Source: Fulvivirga ulvae (GTDB lineage: Bacteria; Bacteroidota; Bacteroidia; Cytophagales; Cyclobacteriaceae). From it: a stretch of DNA of 64,000 nt. A model generated the notes under the pieces. That model was not told where the DNA came from, did no database searches, and saw only the letters and a list, made by a program, of their open reading frames with translations. Position numbers and translations under genes: made by a program. Of the stretch, positions 52,631 to 61,405 are shown one piece after another; position 1 is the first letter of the stretch, and each line of letters starts with the position of its first letter. The stretch lies in the NCBI RefSeq assembly GCF_021389975.1, contig NZ_CP089981.1, positions 5,977,501-6,041,500 of the forward strand, read 5' to 3'.

Positions 52631-53932
52631 ATGAAAATGGCATCAAACCTCAATAAACATGATCTCGAGTCTGCGGACAAAAGATCAGTCAGTAAACAGA
52701 ACCGGCATGACTCTTACATACAAAAAGCACGTAAAAGGCCTGATAAAGCTATGAGGAGAAAAAGGGGAACTACAGTAAAAGGAGCCCAAAACAGACTCAA
52801 ACAATTCAAGCAGGCTACTATTCTGGCAGTAGCCATAACCGGTTTTTTGATGCTGATCCTTGCTCCAGAAGAAGCCGGGTATACGCAGAGCAACACCCTT
52901 TATGCGCAAACAGGGGCCATTGATGAAAAAGTAACTACCAATACCCATGCGGCGGAAGGCAAGGAATTCACTGAAGTAGCAAAAAACGAAGCTATTGTCA
53001 CCGTCACTAATATCTGGCGCGGCTTTTATGCTAACCTTCCTAAATTTTTGATCGCACTTGTTACTCTTATTATTGCGTGGCTTTTGGTGAAATTGATCAG
53101 GAGTTTACTGTCCAAAACCATCGGAAAGTGGAAAAATGGTTATGCTATTACCACGCTGGTGATTATTTCGGTTTGGCTGTTTGCAATTGGCGTTGCAGTC
53201 AGCGTAGTGGCCGGAGATATACGTGCTCTTGTAGGTTCACTCGGTTTAGTGGGTCTGGCGTTGTCATGGTCTCTCCAGACACCCATCGAGAGTTTTACCG
53301 GCTGGCTGCAAAACTCATTTCAGGGATATTACCGTGTTGGAGACCGCGTAAGCGTTGGAGAGGTTTTTGGCGATGTGTACAAGATTGACTTTCTCACAAC
53401 CACGGTATGGGAAATCGGAGCTCCTTACAGGCAGGGATTCGTACAGGCAGAGCAACCAACAGGCCGGCTGGTAACTTTTCCCAATAATGAGATCCTTTCA
53501 GGAACAGTAGTTAATCTGACCCGTGATTTTTCATTCGTTTGGGACGAACTGGCCATAGCTGTTGCCAATGAATCTAATATAAAACTTGCTATGGATGTTA
53601 TTAATAATGTTGCTTCAGACCTGCTGGGTGATTACATCAGAGAGCCTTCAGAAAAATATTCCAGCATATTGAAAAAGGCAAACTTGAATCATACTGTTGC
53701 AGATAAGCCGGAAATATACCTTTCGCTTACCGAATCGTGGACCGATATTGTAGTTCGCTACCTTGTAGGTGCCCGTGAAAGAAGAAAATGGAAAAGTGAG
53801 CTTATATTAAAAGTAACGGAAGAATTAAATAAAGATAAGTACAAAGGGAAAATTATCCCGGTTTACCCGCGAAAACAGGTGCAGTTTATAGATGCTGTGG
53901 GCACTCCTTACGAAGCAAAGAGCAGCCACTGA
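52631..53932 (+). CDS. Mechanosensitive ion channel, MscS family
   Basis: A 433-residue membrane protein. It begins with about 60 basic residues (KARKRPDKAMRRKRGTTVKG), then predicted membrane helices at about 62-79, 136-155, 172-194 and 198-218. The MscS pore and beta domain follow: VGLALSWSLQTPIESFTGW (pore helix region), GYYRVGDRVSVGEVFGDVYKIDFLTTTV and LVTFPNNEILSGTVVNLTRD. MscS channels release solutes on hypo-osmotic shock. The N-terminal basic tail is unusual for the family. An alternative start at the third codon (Met) is possible. Confidence 0.93.
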   Translation: MKMASNLNKHDLESADKRSVSKQNRHDSYIQKARKRPDKAMRRKRGTTVKGAQNRLKQFKQATILAVAITGFLMLILAPEEAGYTQSNTLYAQTGAIDEKVTTNTHAAEGKEFTEVAKNEAIVTVTNIWRGFYANLPKFLIALVTLIIAWLLVKLIRSLLSKTIGKWKNGYAITTLVIISVWLFAIGVAVSVVAGDIRALVGSLGLVGLALSWSLQTPIESFTGWLQNSFQGYYRVGDRVSVGEVFGDVYKIDFLTTTVWEIGAPYRQGFVQAEQPTGRLVTFPNNEILSGTVVNLTRDFSFVWDELAIAVANESNIKLAMDVINNVASDLLGDYIREPSEKYSSILKKANLNHTVADKPEIYLSLTESWTDIVVRYLVGARERRKWKSELILKVTEELNKDKYKGKIIPVYPRKQVQFIDAVGTPYEAKSSH

Positions 53933-53947
53933 TCCTGCTGCTGTTAG

Positions 53948-55033
53948 TTACAGATCTGCGGAACTGATAACGCTGGCGGACTCAACTTCTACAACTATTT
54001 TCTGAGTATCCGTAAAAATGTCAAACAAACGCTTTTTATAATTCACTGTTTCCCCGGGCTGAATCCTGTCAGTGATTATAAATGATGCGGTTGAAGTTTT
54101 TCCATTGGGCTTAGTATAGGTTGCGTTCAAAACTACATCTGTGTAAATAGCTATATCCGCCCGGTTAACGAGCTGCCCTTCAATGACCGATATATTAATT
54201 TTGTTTTTCTCCCAGCTAAATCTGTTAGTCAAATACGCTTTCGGATTATCTTTCTCATGCTCATAGGCCTTATTATTATGCTCTCTCCATGTGGCGTATG
54301 CTACCTCCGAATTTTGAGATTTGACTGGCCCCTCGCTTAAGGTCACAACTGCCTTTTCGCCCGCTATAACCACTACCTTCTGCTTATTTTTAGATTTTAC
54401 GGATGAAACACTAACCTTTCCCTCTGCAACTGTTAGTACAACACCTACAGAATCTTCTTTGATATTGAACGACGTGCCTAACACACGGGCATAGGCCAGC
54501 GAGGCTTTTACAATAAAGGGTTTCAAACTATCCGGCTGTACTTCAAAATAACCTTCTCCTATAAGGGTAACCCTCCTGTTTTCCTCGCCAAAATCTTCAG
54601 GGTAACTCAATTTGCTGCCTGCATTGAGCCATACTTTTGTACTATCAGGCAGATAAAAAGTTACCACCCCTTCTTTAGCACTAATGTCGATCATTTGCTC
54701 TACGGGCCAAAGAATAAACAGGGCAATGGCAAACAGCAAAACACCCGCAGCTATTTTAAGCCACATGCTATATCTTCCCACAGTTTGAGCTTCAAATGAG
54801 GAGCTTTCATTGTTTATTCTTAATTGTAATCTCTCCCATTCATATGCTGTATCCGTTTCCCGCACATCCAACCTTACACCGGAGTTTTCCCAAATCTGCT
54901 TTGCTTCGGCAAATTCTTTTTGATTCTGCAGAGAAGATTTTATCCAAAGATCCATTTCTTCTCTTTCAGGATCGTCGAGATCGCCTGACAGATAAGCAGC
55001 AAGTTTATTCCAATGTGGAGTACTCTTTTTCAT
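53948..55033 (-). CDS. FecR-like anti-sigma regulator with atypical C-terminal domain
   Basis: This 361-residue protein is counted from ATG 55033 (MKKSTPHWNKLAAYLSGDLD), the family's usual start; an in-frame ATG at 55138 adds 35 unlikely residues. Cytosolic anti-sigma part about 1-70; membrane helix about 90-110 (WLKIAAGVLLFAIALFILWP); periplasmic FecR domain with GVVTFYLPDSTKVWLNAGSK and GEGYFEVQPDSLKPFIVKAS. The tail (about 265-361) is not the usual DUF4974 module but resembles an FxLYD-type domain (VEGQLVNRADIAIYTDVVLN). It lies 256 bases downstream of the sigma factor gene. No SusC/TonB receptor follows. Confidence 0.88.
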   Translation of the reverse strand: MKKSTPHWNKLAAYLSGDLDDPEREEMDLWIKSSLQNQKEFAEAKQIWENSGVRLDVRETDTAYEWERLQLRINNESSSFEAQTVGRYSMWLKIAAGVLLFAIALFILWPVEQMIDISAKEGVVTFYLPDSTKVWLNAGSKLSYPEDFGEENRRVTLIGEGYFEVQPDSLKPFIVKASLAYARVLGTSFNIKEDSVGVVLTVAEGKVSVSSVKSKNKQKVVVIAGEKAVVTLSEGPVKSQNSEVAYATWREHNNKAYEHEKDNPKAYLTNRFSWEKNKINISVIEGQLVNRADIAIYTDVVLNATYTKPNGKTSTASFIITDRIQPGETVNYKKRLFDIFTDTQKIVVEVESASVISSADL

Positions 55034-55289
55034 TAATTTTGTACTATATAAAGGTATACTACTTTTTACCCATGTTTTATTTTCACGTGCTTCTGTTGCG
55101 AAAATTTTGAATAAGCCGGACATGTACGAGAAGAACATGATGAAACTAAAACTACAACTATTATTGCTATTACTCCAAAAACCACCCTCTTCATAATGCT
55201 AAAGTTTATGTTTACAAATAGAACATCAAGAAGCGTTAAAGCCACTTTATAACTTATAGCACAGAGATCAGTCTATACCCCCAAGCCAG

Positions 55290-55895
55290 TTAAGTTTTAA
55301 ATTCATGTAAAAGCATCCATACAAGCCCTATCAGAATAATAAGCACCAGAGAGCTGACTCTTAAATATGGTTTAAGCTCATGACGAAGCTTTTGCAAAGC
55401 GATTCCCATTTGATTTTCCACTGTTTTGAGCGACAACCCAAGTACTTCAGCAATTTCCTTATACTTCATGCCCTCATGTCTGCTGAGCAGGTAAATGGTT
55501 TTACATCTGGGAGGAAGCTTATCTATAGCCCCCCTAACCCTAACCTCCAGTTCCCGGCCAGTTTCTTTTTCAGGTTGAAACGAGTCAGCAATTTCCCTGG
55601 CGGCACTTTCTTCATCAAGTTTAATAATTTTTATATTTGACCTCAAATAGTTCAGAGCGGTATGTGAAGTGGCTTTAAACAAATAATGCTTCATTTGCTG
55701 CTGAAAATTCACACTGCTACGGTTCTTCCATAGCTTATAAAAAACATCCTGCACTATATCCTTAGCTGCATCGGCATCTCCAACAATGTTAAAAGCGAGC
55801 CCGCAAAGCTCTTTATGATAAGTATTAAACAATGTTTCGAATTCCTGATGCGCTGCTTCCTGCATAAAACCTATACTAAACCGCTTTATCGGCAA
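55290..55895 (-). CDS. ECF RNA polymerase sigma factor with hydrophobic C-terminal tail
   Basis: A 201-residue sigma-70 family factor of the Bacteroidota ECF type. Region 2 is at about 20-85 (LFNTYHKELCGLAFNIVGDA, DIVQDVFYKLWKNR), and region 4 at about 118-172 (LPPRCKTIYLLSRHEGMKYK, IAEVLGLSLKTVENQM). Unusually, residues 180-196 (VSSLVLIILIGLVWMLL) form a hydrophobic stretch long enough to cross a membrane, directly after region 4. The start is ATG 55895, or ATG 55865 ten codons on. The FecR-like gene downstream is the likely anti-sigma partner. Confidence 0.9.
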   Translation of the reverse strand: MPIKRFSIGFMQEAAHQEFETLFNTYHKELCGLAFNIVGDADAAKDIVQDVFYKLWKNRSSVNFQQQMKHYLFKATSHTALNYLRSNIKIIKLDEESAAREIADSFQPEKETGRELEVRVRGAIDKLPPRCKTIYLLSRHEGMKYKEIAEVLGLSLKTVENQMGIALQKLRHELKPYLRVSSLVLIILIGLVWMLLHEFKT

Positions 55896-56957
55896 TTGAC
55901 AATAAAGCTACCAATCAATAAAGAGACCGGGGCAAATAATTTAAAAAAAATCAAAACTCCTTTAGGGGTTTCTCCAAACTCGTGTGCTATAAACTAAAGC
56001 TTATCCATCAGACCTTGTCAGTATTAGCGCTGCCTGATACATAAGATTTTTCTCAGGGCCTGATTTTACATTGGAGCGCTAAGTTTGAAGTAAAAATTAA
56101 TTGAGCAAAAGTAATATAAGCTTATGCCGATAAGATGATCAGAATGCACCCGTTGGTTGGATAGATCCTTGCGAGGGTCACTTTTGGGTTAATCAATGTT
56201 TTTAACATAGATTATTTCTGGTCATCGGAGCAGAGTCCCCTCCTGACTCTGCTCCACTTTTTCTAAACTTCATATTGAAACTTTTCAGCAGTTTTGCACC
56301 CCCGATAGTGACTTATAGCTATCTAACCTTTCACCTGCGCTTCCCCAAAACTTGTAAAAGCCTCTTAGATACTAACCGTATGACCTCTATCCCCTTTAAA
56401 GCATATGGGTACTAAACATCATATGTAATAAATAATACAGCATAGACATAAAGCAAAAGCCTCAAAAAGAAGAAAAATACCAGCTAAAACCAATAAATAA
56501 CACCTTCAATAATGAACTATACACATCGGATCTTCCTAAATGATGTACATATAACAAGTCTTTTTGTCCATTTTTATTATTTTTTGACAAAAACGCACAT
56601 AAACTAACATGACTCATACATTAGCGCCTTAAATAATTTCAGGCCTAACTTTCACATTAGTCTTCTCAGGGTAGAAGGAGGCGAAAACAATCATTCATTC
56701 AGAGCAGAGTCGGTTTTTATTAGCTTAGGATTATCTCCAAACCAATTTCGCATTTATAAGCTATTCGGGGGTTTCGGGGTTATCCCTTATACCTTTTTTA
56801 AGGACAAATCCCCATAGCCCTAAGAGTTATCACTTAAGAGAAAATATATCAATTTAATTAGCTTAAAAATAAACATACGACTGTAAAAAATCAGTTAAAT
56901 ACAATTTTATTAAAACTACGCATCTACCTACCTTGCATCAAGATTCAAATACAAATC
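55896..56957. other. 1-kb intergenic region without a recognised gene
   Basis: No supported coding frame was found. It contains a terminator-like hairpin (56227-56255), a poly-T/GACAAAAACGCACATAAA stretch (56568-56615) similar to one at 25304-25350, AATTTCAGGCCTAA (56635-56648), and G/C-rich short runs at 56767-56815 (CGGGGGTTTCGGGG). It may include the long leader of the T9SS cargo gene or a small RNA. Confidence 0.45.
56227..56260 (+). terminator. Terminator-like hairpin in the 1-kb gap
   Basis: GGAGCAGAGTC/GACTCTGCTCC (56227-56237 and 56245-56255), a perfect 11-bp GC-containing stem with a 7-base loop, is followed by ACTTTTTCT. No annotated gene ends just before it on the + strand, so it may end a small untranslated RNA. 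Confidence 0.6.
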
Positions 56958-58004
56958 ATGATGAAAAGCCACAACAACATTCCTCAGATTAAAAGCATAA
57001 GCGCCGCAATGATGTTATTATTCAGTGCCTTAATGTTTGAAACCCAGGCTCAGGGCAACTGTGTATCTACTGAGTACGGCAGTGAAGGGACTATTACAGA
57101 AAAAATAGGCCAAAGCTTCACAGTTGCAAACTGCGCCGGAGCTATATTTTATTCTATTGAAATAGGCAAAGCTGATTCTGCAACATACACGGGAGATCTG
57201 GCCATTTACAATGGCGAAAGTATTGAAGAAGCAAGTTTGATGTACTCTCAGTCCGATGTCAGTATTTCAGGCTATGGTTTTCAGGCCATATTTCTAAACA
57301 TCAGCGGAGGATCTTTATATTTTGCATCCGGTAATACTTACACATTTATTTTCTCTGGTTTTGAAGGAGAGCTAAAATTCAATCACTCGGATATTAATGA
57401 TTACGAAGGCGGCAAGGCGTACATAAATGGCTTCCAGTCAGGTATCGACCTTTCATTCAGAATCAATGTAATAGAAGATGAGGTACTACCTGTAAGCCTC
57501 ACACGTTTTGACGCCAGGGAAAACCTTGAGGGAAAAATTGACCTTTCATGGGCCACCGCAAGCGAGTCAAACAATGCTGGTTTTGAGATTCAACACAGTG
57601 CAGACGCTAAAAACTTTGAGTCTATTGGCTGGGTTTCCGGTAACGGCACTAGCAATACCTACCAAACTTACTCCTATACTACTTCAGCAGAGCCCGGCAA
57701 AAATTACTTTCGTCTTAAGCAGGTTGACCATGACGGCAAAGCCACTTACTCTAAGCCTTTGGCTGTTGCATTAAAAACAAAATACAAAATCGGTCCAAAC
57801 CCAACTTCAGGCCTTGTAAACGTACACCTCAATAACTTTACCGAAACAGAAGTGAAAGTTTACAATGCCACTGGAGACATCGTTAGTACACAAAACCTGG
57901 CAGAAAGAGGTCAGATTGATCTTTCATCTCAGCCAGCTGGCATATATGTAGTTCAGATCACCGCTAATCAGGAAAAAATAGAGCAGAGAATAATAAAGAT
58001 GTAA
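56958..58004 (+). CDS. Secreted protein with T9SS type A sorting domain
   Basis: A 348-residue extracellular protein. Signal peptide in residues 1-31 (MMLLFSALMFETQAQ). Residues about 32-175 form a beta-rich domain of unknown type with paired Cys (GNCVSTEYG, VANCAGA). Residues about 178-265 are an Ig/FnIII-like linker typical of T9SS cargo (LPVSLTRFDARENLEGKIDL, FRLKQVDHDGKATYSKP). The last about 70 residues are the type A C-terminal domain: YKIGPNPTSGLVNVHL, VKVYNATGDIV and QPAGIYVVQITAN. The protein is exported across the outer membrane and probably attached to the surface. A hairpin terminator follows at 58119. Confidence 0.9.
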   Translation: MMKSHNNIPQIKSISAAMMLLFSALMFETQAQGNCVSTEYGSEGTITEKIGQSFTVANCAGAIFYSIEIGKADSATYTGDLAIYNGESIEEASLMYSQSDVSISGYGFQAIFLNISGGSLYFASGNTYTFIFSGFEGELKFNHSDINDYEGGKAYINGFQSGIDLSFRINVIEDEVLPVSLTRFDARENLEGKIDLSWATASESNNAGFEIQHSADAKNFESIGWVSGNGTSNTYQTYSYTTSAEPGKNYFRLKQVDHDGKATYSKPLAVALKTKYKIGPNPTSGLVNVHLNNFTETEVKVYNATGDIVSTQNLAERGQIDLSSQPAGIYVVQITANQEKIEQRIIKM

Positions 58005-58118
58005 AATTCAGGCAGCTCATCACCACCTCAAACGTTTGCGGAATTTTATATACCTCAACAAGCCCTGATATCATTGCATGAACCTACCTTTTTATATATC
58101 TTAAGGAGGCTTTTTATC

Positions 58119-58153
58119 AAATATTACCCTTCCGAGAAGGGTAATATTTCTTT
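58119..58153 (+). terminator. Terminator after the T9SS cargo gene
   Basis: AAATATTACCCTT/AAGGGTAATATTT (58119-58131 and 58137-58149), a perfect 13-bp stem with a 5-base loop, followed by CTTTT. It lies 115 bases after the stop and 25 before the next gene. Confidence 0.8.
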
Positions 58154-58177
58154 TCAACATCATCAAAGCAGATTGCA

Positions 58178-59056
58178 ATGAACCTCAAAGATAAAAGAAG
58201 GTCAGTTTTAAAAAAGCTACTGGCAGGTACAGTAGCTGTTGCCTCTACCCCACTTTGGACTGGCACAACCTATTCAAAGACCAACCCTCAACTTAAGCGT
58301 AATATTAATCATTCGGTATGCCGATGGACCTTCAATCAGCTTTCGCTGGATGAGCTTTGTCTTTTGGTAAAGAACATTGGTTTCGATGCTATAGACCTGG
58401 TTGGGCCTGGCGATTGGAATATATTGAAACAACACGGTATACATTCATCGATGTGCAACGGGGCAGAAATAAATCTTGAAAAAGGCTGGAATAACAAAGC
58501 TTATCATCAGCAACTTGTGAAGAACTACTCCGAAGTAATCCCCCTTGTAGCCAAAAACGGTTACAAAAACCTGATCTGCTTTAGTGGAAACCGAGATGGC
58601 ATGGATAATGAAACCGGGTTGAAAAATTGCGTTGAAGGCTTAAAACAAATTTTATCGTTGGCAGAAAAATCAGGAGTTATCATTCATATGGAGCTTTTGA
58701 ATAGCAAAGTTGATCACCCGGACCAAATGTGTGACAACACACCATGGGGAGCAGAATTATGTAAAAGACTAGGTAGTGAGAATTTCAAGCTCCTGTACGA
58801 TATCTATCATATGCAGATCGGTGAAGGTGATATTATACGCACGATTCAGGATAACCACCAGTTTATAGGCCATTACCATACAGCCGGTGTACCAGGCAGG
58901 CACGAGATTGACAGCTCTCAGGAACTGAATTACCCGGCAATTATGAAAGCCATACAGGCGACCGGCTTTAAAGGTTATGTAGCCCAGGAGTTCCGGCCGG
59001 TAAAAGAGGACAAAAAAGCCTCGCTCCGGGAAGCAATATATTTATGTGATATTTAA
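58178..59056 (+). CDS. TIM-barrel sugar isomerase/epimerase, hydroxypyruvate isomerase-like
   Basis: A 292-residue protein with a twin-arginine-like N-terminus (DKRRSVLKKLLAGTVAVAST), so probably exported in folded form. The rest is a xylose-isomerase-like TIM barrel: NHSVCRWTFNQLSLDELCLL, NIGFDAIDLVGPGDW, MELLNSKVDHPDQMCDNTPW with metal ligands, LLYDIYHMQIGEGD and GHYHTAGVPGRHEIDSSQEL. This layout matches the hydroxypyruvate isomerase (Hyi) branch. It lies 11 bases before a GMC oxidoreductase gene, so a role in sugar conversion beside it is likely. The reaction is not known. Confidence 0.88.
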   Translation: MNLKDKRRSVLKKLLAGTVAVASTPLWTGTTYSKTNPQLKRNINHSVCRWTFNQLSLDELCLLVKNIGFDAIDLVGPGDWNILKQHGIHSSMCNGAEINLEKGWNNKAYHQQLVKNYSEVIPLVAKNGYKNLICFSGNRDGMDNETGLKNCVEGLKQILSLAEKSGVIIHMELLNSKVDHPDQMCDNTPWGAELCKRLGSENFKLLYDIYHMQIGEGDIIRTIQDNHQFIGHYHTAGVPGRHEIDSSQELNYPAIMKAIQATGFKGYVAQEFRPVKEDKKASLREAIYLCDI

Positions 59057-59067
59057 ACAGGAAATTA

Positions 59068-60747
59068 ATGGCAGATCAGAATTATGATGCGATAGTAGTA
59101 GGTTCGGGCATAAGTGGTGGTTGGGCAGCCAAGGAGTTAACCGAAAAGGGACTAAAAGTGCTACTACTAGAGCGCGGAAAGAATGTAGAACATGTAAAAG
59201 ACTACAAAAATGCCACTACCGCTCCCTGGGAGGTGCCACACCGCGGTATGGATACCCAGGAAATGATAAAGGCACACCCTGTACTGAAACGAGACTATGT
59301 ACTTAATGAGCTCAACCTGGACTTCTGGGCTCATGAGGCCGAATGCCCGTATGTAGAAGAAAAGCCGTTTAATTGGTTCAGAGGGTACCAGGTAGGTGGT
59401 CGCTCACTCACATGGGGACGCCAAAGTTACAGATTAAGTGAAATCGACTTTGAAGCCAATGCAAAAGAGGGCATAGCGGTAGACTGGCCTATCCGCTACA
59501 AGCACCTTGCTCCCTGGTATGACCACGTGGAAAAGTTTATTGGTGTAAACGGATCGGTAGAAGGACTTCCGCAGCTACCAGACGGCCATTTCCTACCTGC
59601 CATGGAGATGAATTGTGTAGAAAAGGACGTAGCGCAAAGAATAAAGGCCCACTACCAGGGTGCCCGCCGAATGATCATGGGCAGATCAGCCAACCTCACA
59701 GAGCCTAAAACAGGAAGAGCCCAATGTCAATATAGAAATAAATGCTGGTTGGGCTGTCCGTTTGGTGCATATTTCAGCACGCAATCATCCACTCTGCCTG
59801 CAGCCATGCAAACCGGTAACCTTACTCTAAGGCCCTTTTCTATTGTAACCCGGGTATTATATGACAAAGACAAGAAAAAGGCTTCTGGTGTTGAAGTGCT
59901 GGATGCTGAAACCAACCAGACCTATGAATACAATGCCAAAATAATATTTCTGTGTGCCTCAGCTTTTAACTCCACATGGATATTGATGAATTCGGCAACT
60001 GACATCTGGCCCGAAGGCTTAGGCAGTAGTTCTGGCGAGCTTGGTCATAACGTTATGGACCATCATTTTCGGGCAGGAGCTTCTGGCATTATGGAAGGCT
60101 ATGAAGACAAATATTACTACGGGCGCCGGCCTAATGGGGTCTATATTCCGCGGTTTAGAAATCTATTTGGCGACAAACGCGATTATTTGAGAGGATTTGG
60201 CTATCAGGGTGGTGCCAGCAGGGAACGATGGAGTAGCAAGGTAGCCGAACTGGGAATCGGTGCAGAACTAAAAGAAGCGCTGTCTGAGCCCGGCCAGTGG
60301 ACCATTGGCATTACCGGTTTCGGTGAGATACTTCCTTATCACGAAAACAGGATCTATCTATCCTCAGAGGTAAAGGACAAATGGGGACTTCCGGCTTTGG
60401 TCACTGATGCCGAATTAAAAGATAATGAAAACAAAATGAGGCTGGATATGATGAACGACGGGGCTGAAATGCTGGAAGCAGCAGGAGTAAAAAATGTGCA
60501 TACATGGGATTCCGGGTATATTTTCGGTCAGGGTATTCATGAAATGGGAACCGCGCGTATGGGAAAAGATCCTAAAACATCTGTCTTAAATGGCAACAAC
60601 CAGGTTTGGGATGCAAAAAATGTATTTGTAACTGACGGGGCCTGCATGACCTCCGCGGCTTGTCAAAATCCATCATTGACTTATATGGCATTAACGGCAA
60701 GAGCATGTGATATTGCAGTAAATGAATTAAAGAAACAAAACATCTGA
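59068..60747 (+). CDS. GMC family FAD-dependent sugar dehydrogenase
   Basis: A 559-residue GMC oxidoreductase. FAD motif VVGSGISGGWAAKEL (GSGISG, residues 12-17); GGRSLTWGRQSYRL; the active-site pair is probably His491 (GIHEMGTARMG) and Asn534 (CQNPSLT). Cys220, Cys226 and Cys230 (CQYRNKCWLGC) resemble the cluster that binds an iron-sulphur centre in FAD glucose dehydrogenases. It has no signal of its own; the small Tat-type subunit encoded 4 bases downstream may carry it across the membrane. It resembles the large subunit of gluconate 2-dehydrogenase and glucoside 3-dehydrogenase. The substrate is inferred only as a sugar. Confidence 0.92.
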   Translation: MADQNYDAIVVGSGISGGWAAKELTEKGLKVLLLERGKNVEHVKDYKNATTAPWEVPHRGMDTQEMIKAHPVLKRDYVLNELNLDFWAHEAECPYVEEKPFNWFRGYQVGGRSLTWGRQSYRLSEIDFEANAKEGIAVDWPIRYKHLAPWYDHVEKFIGVNGSVEGLPQLPDGHFLPAMEMNCVEKDVAQRIKAHYQGARRMIMGRSANLTEPKTGRAQCQYRNKCWLGCPFGAYFSTQSSTLPAAMQTGNLTLRPFSIVTRVLYDKDKKKASGVEVLDAETNQTYEYNAKIIFLCASAFNSTWILMNSATDIWPEGLGSSSGELGHNVMDHHFRAGASGIMEGYEDKYYYGRRPNGVYIPRFRNLFGDKRDYLRGFGYQGGASRERWSSKVAELGIGAELKEALSEPGQWTIGITGFGEILPYHENRIYLSSEVKDKWGLPALVTDAELKDNENKMRLDMMNDGAEMLEAAGVKNVHTWDSGYIFGQGIHEMGTARMGKDPKTSVLNGNNQVWDAKNVFVTDGACMTSAACQNPSLTYMALTARACDIAVNELKKQNI

Positions 60748-60751
60748 TCAT

Positions 60752-61327
60752 ATGAACCGACGAGAAGCATTAAAAGCAGTATCTGTTATCATGGGAGGCA
60801 CGGTCATCGGTGCCAACACTTTTTTATCCGGATGTTCTGTTGAAAAAGATGAACGCGTCAACGCTTTATTTATGGAAAGCGATGTAACCCTATTAGATGA
60901 AATTGGAGAAACTATTATCCCTACCACGGACACACCCGGAGCAAAATCTGTTGGCATAGGTGGTTTTATGGCTATGATGGTACTGGACTGCTACGAACCC
61001 AAACACCAGGTAATCTTTACACAAGGCCTGATATCATTTAAAGAATCCTTCAACAAACAGTATGGTCGGGATTTTCCTGAGGCCAAACCGGAAGAGCGTA
61101 TTGCCTTCCTGAATCAGCTGGATAAAGCACAAACGGAAACCACGCTTCAGAATAAGGATGACCCCGAGGCGGCACCTCATTACTTTAGAATAATCAAAGA
61201 ATTAACCTTACTCGGCTATTTTAGTTCTGAAATTGGCTGTACTCAGGCCCGACGCTATGTAGAGACACCAGGCCGCTATGATGCATGCATTGACTATAAA
61301 ACCGGTGACGGAGCCTGGGCTGTTTGA
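60752..61327 (+). CDS. Gluconate 2-dehydrogenase subunit 3 family protein
   Basis: A 191-residue small subunit. The N-terminus combines a twin-arginine motif (NRREALKAVSVIMGG) with a lipobox (FLSGC, Cys at residue 27-28), as usual in this family. LLDEIGETIIPTTDTPGAKSVGIGGFM is the family hallmark. It probably stabilises and exports the GMC subunit encoded 4 bases upstream. A cytochrome c third subunit, present in the studied enzymes, is not seen nearby. Confidence 0.93.
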   Translation: MNRREALKAVSVIMGGTVIGANTFLSGCSVEKDERVNALFMESDVTLLDEIGETIIPTTDTPGAKSVGIGGFMAMMVLDCYEPKHQVIFTQGLISFKESFNKQYGRDFPEAKPEERIAFLNQLDKAQTETTLQNKDDPEAAPHYFRIIKELTLLGYFSSEIGCTQARRYVETPGRYDACIDYKTGDGAWAV

Positions 61328-61364
61328 TAAGAAAATTGCTAAAAATAAAACTGCAATGGTAATC

Positions 61365-61387
61365 CCAAACCGACGACTAAGGTTTGG
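61365..61387. terminator. Weak hairpin between convergent genes
   Basis: CCAAACC/GGTTTGG (7-bp stem, 9-base loop) lies between the GDH3-like gene and the convergent DUF1573 gene. There is no T-run, so a termination role is uncertain. Confidence 0.35.
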
Positions 61388-61405
61388 AACTACCTCTGCA
61401 ACAGC

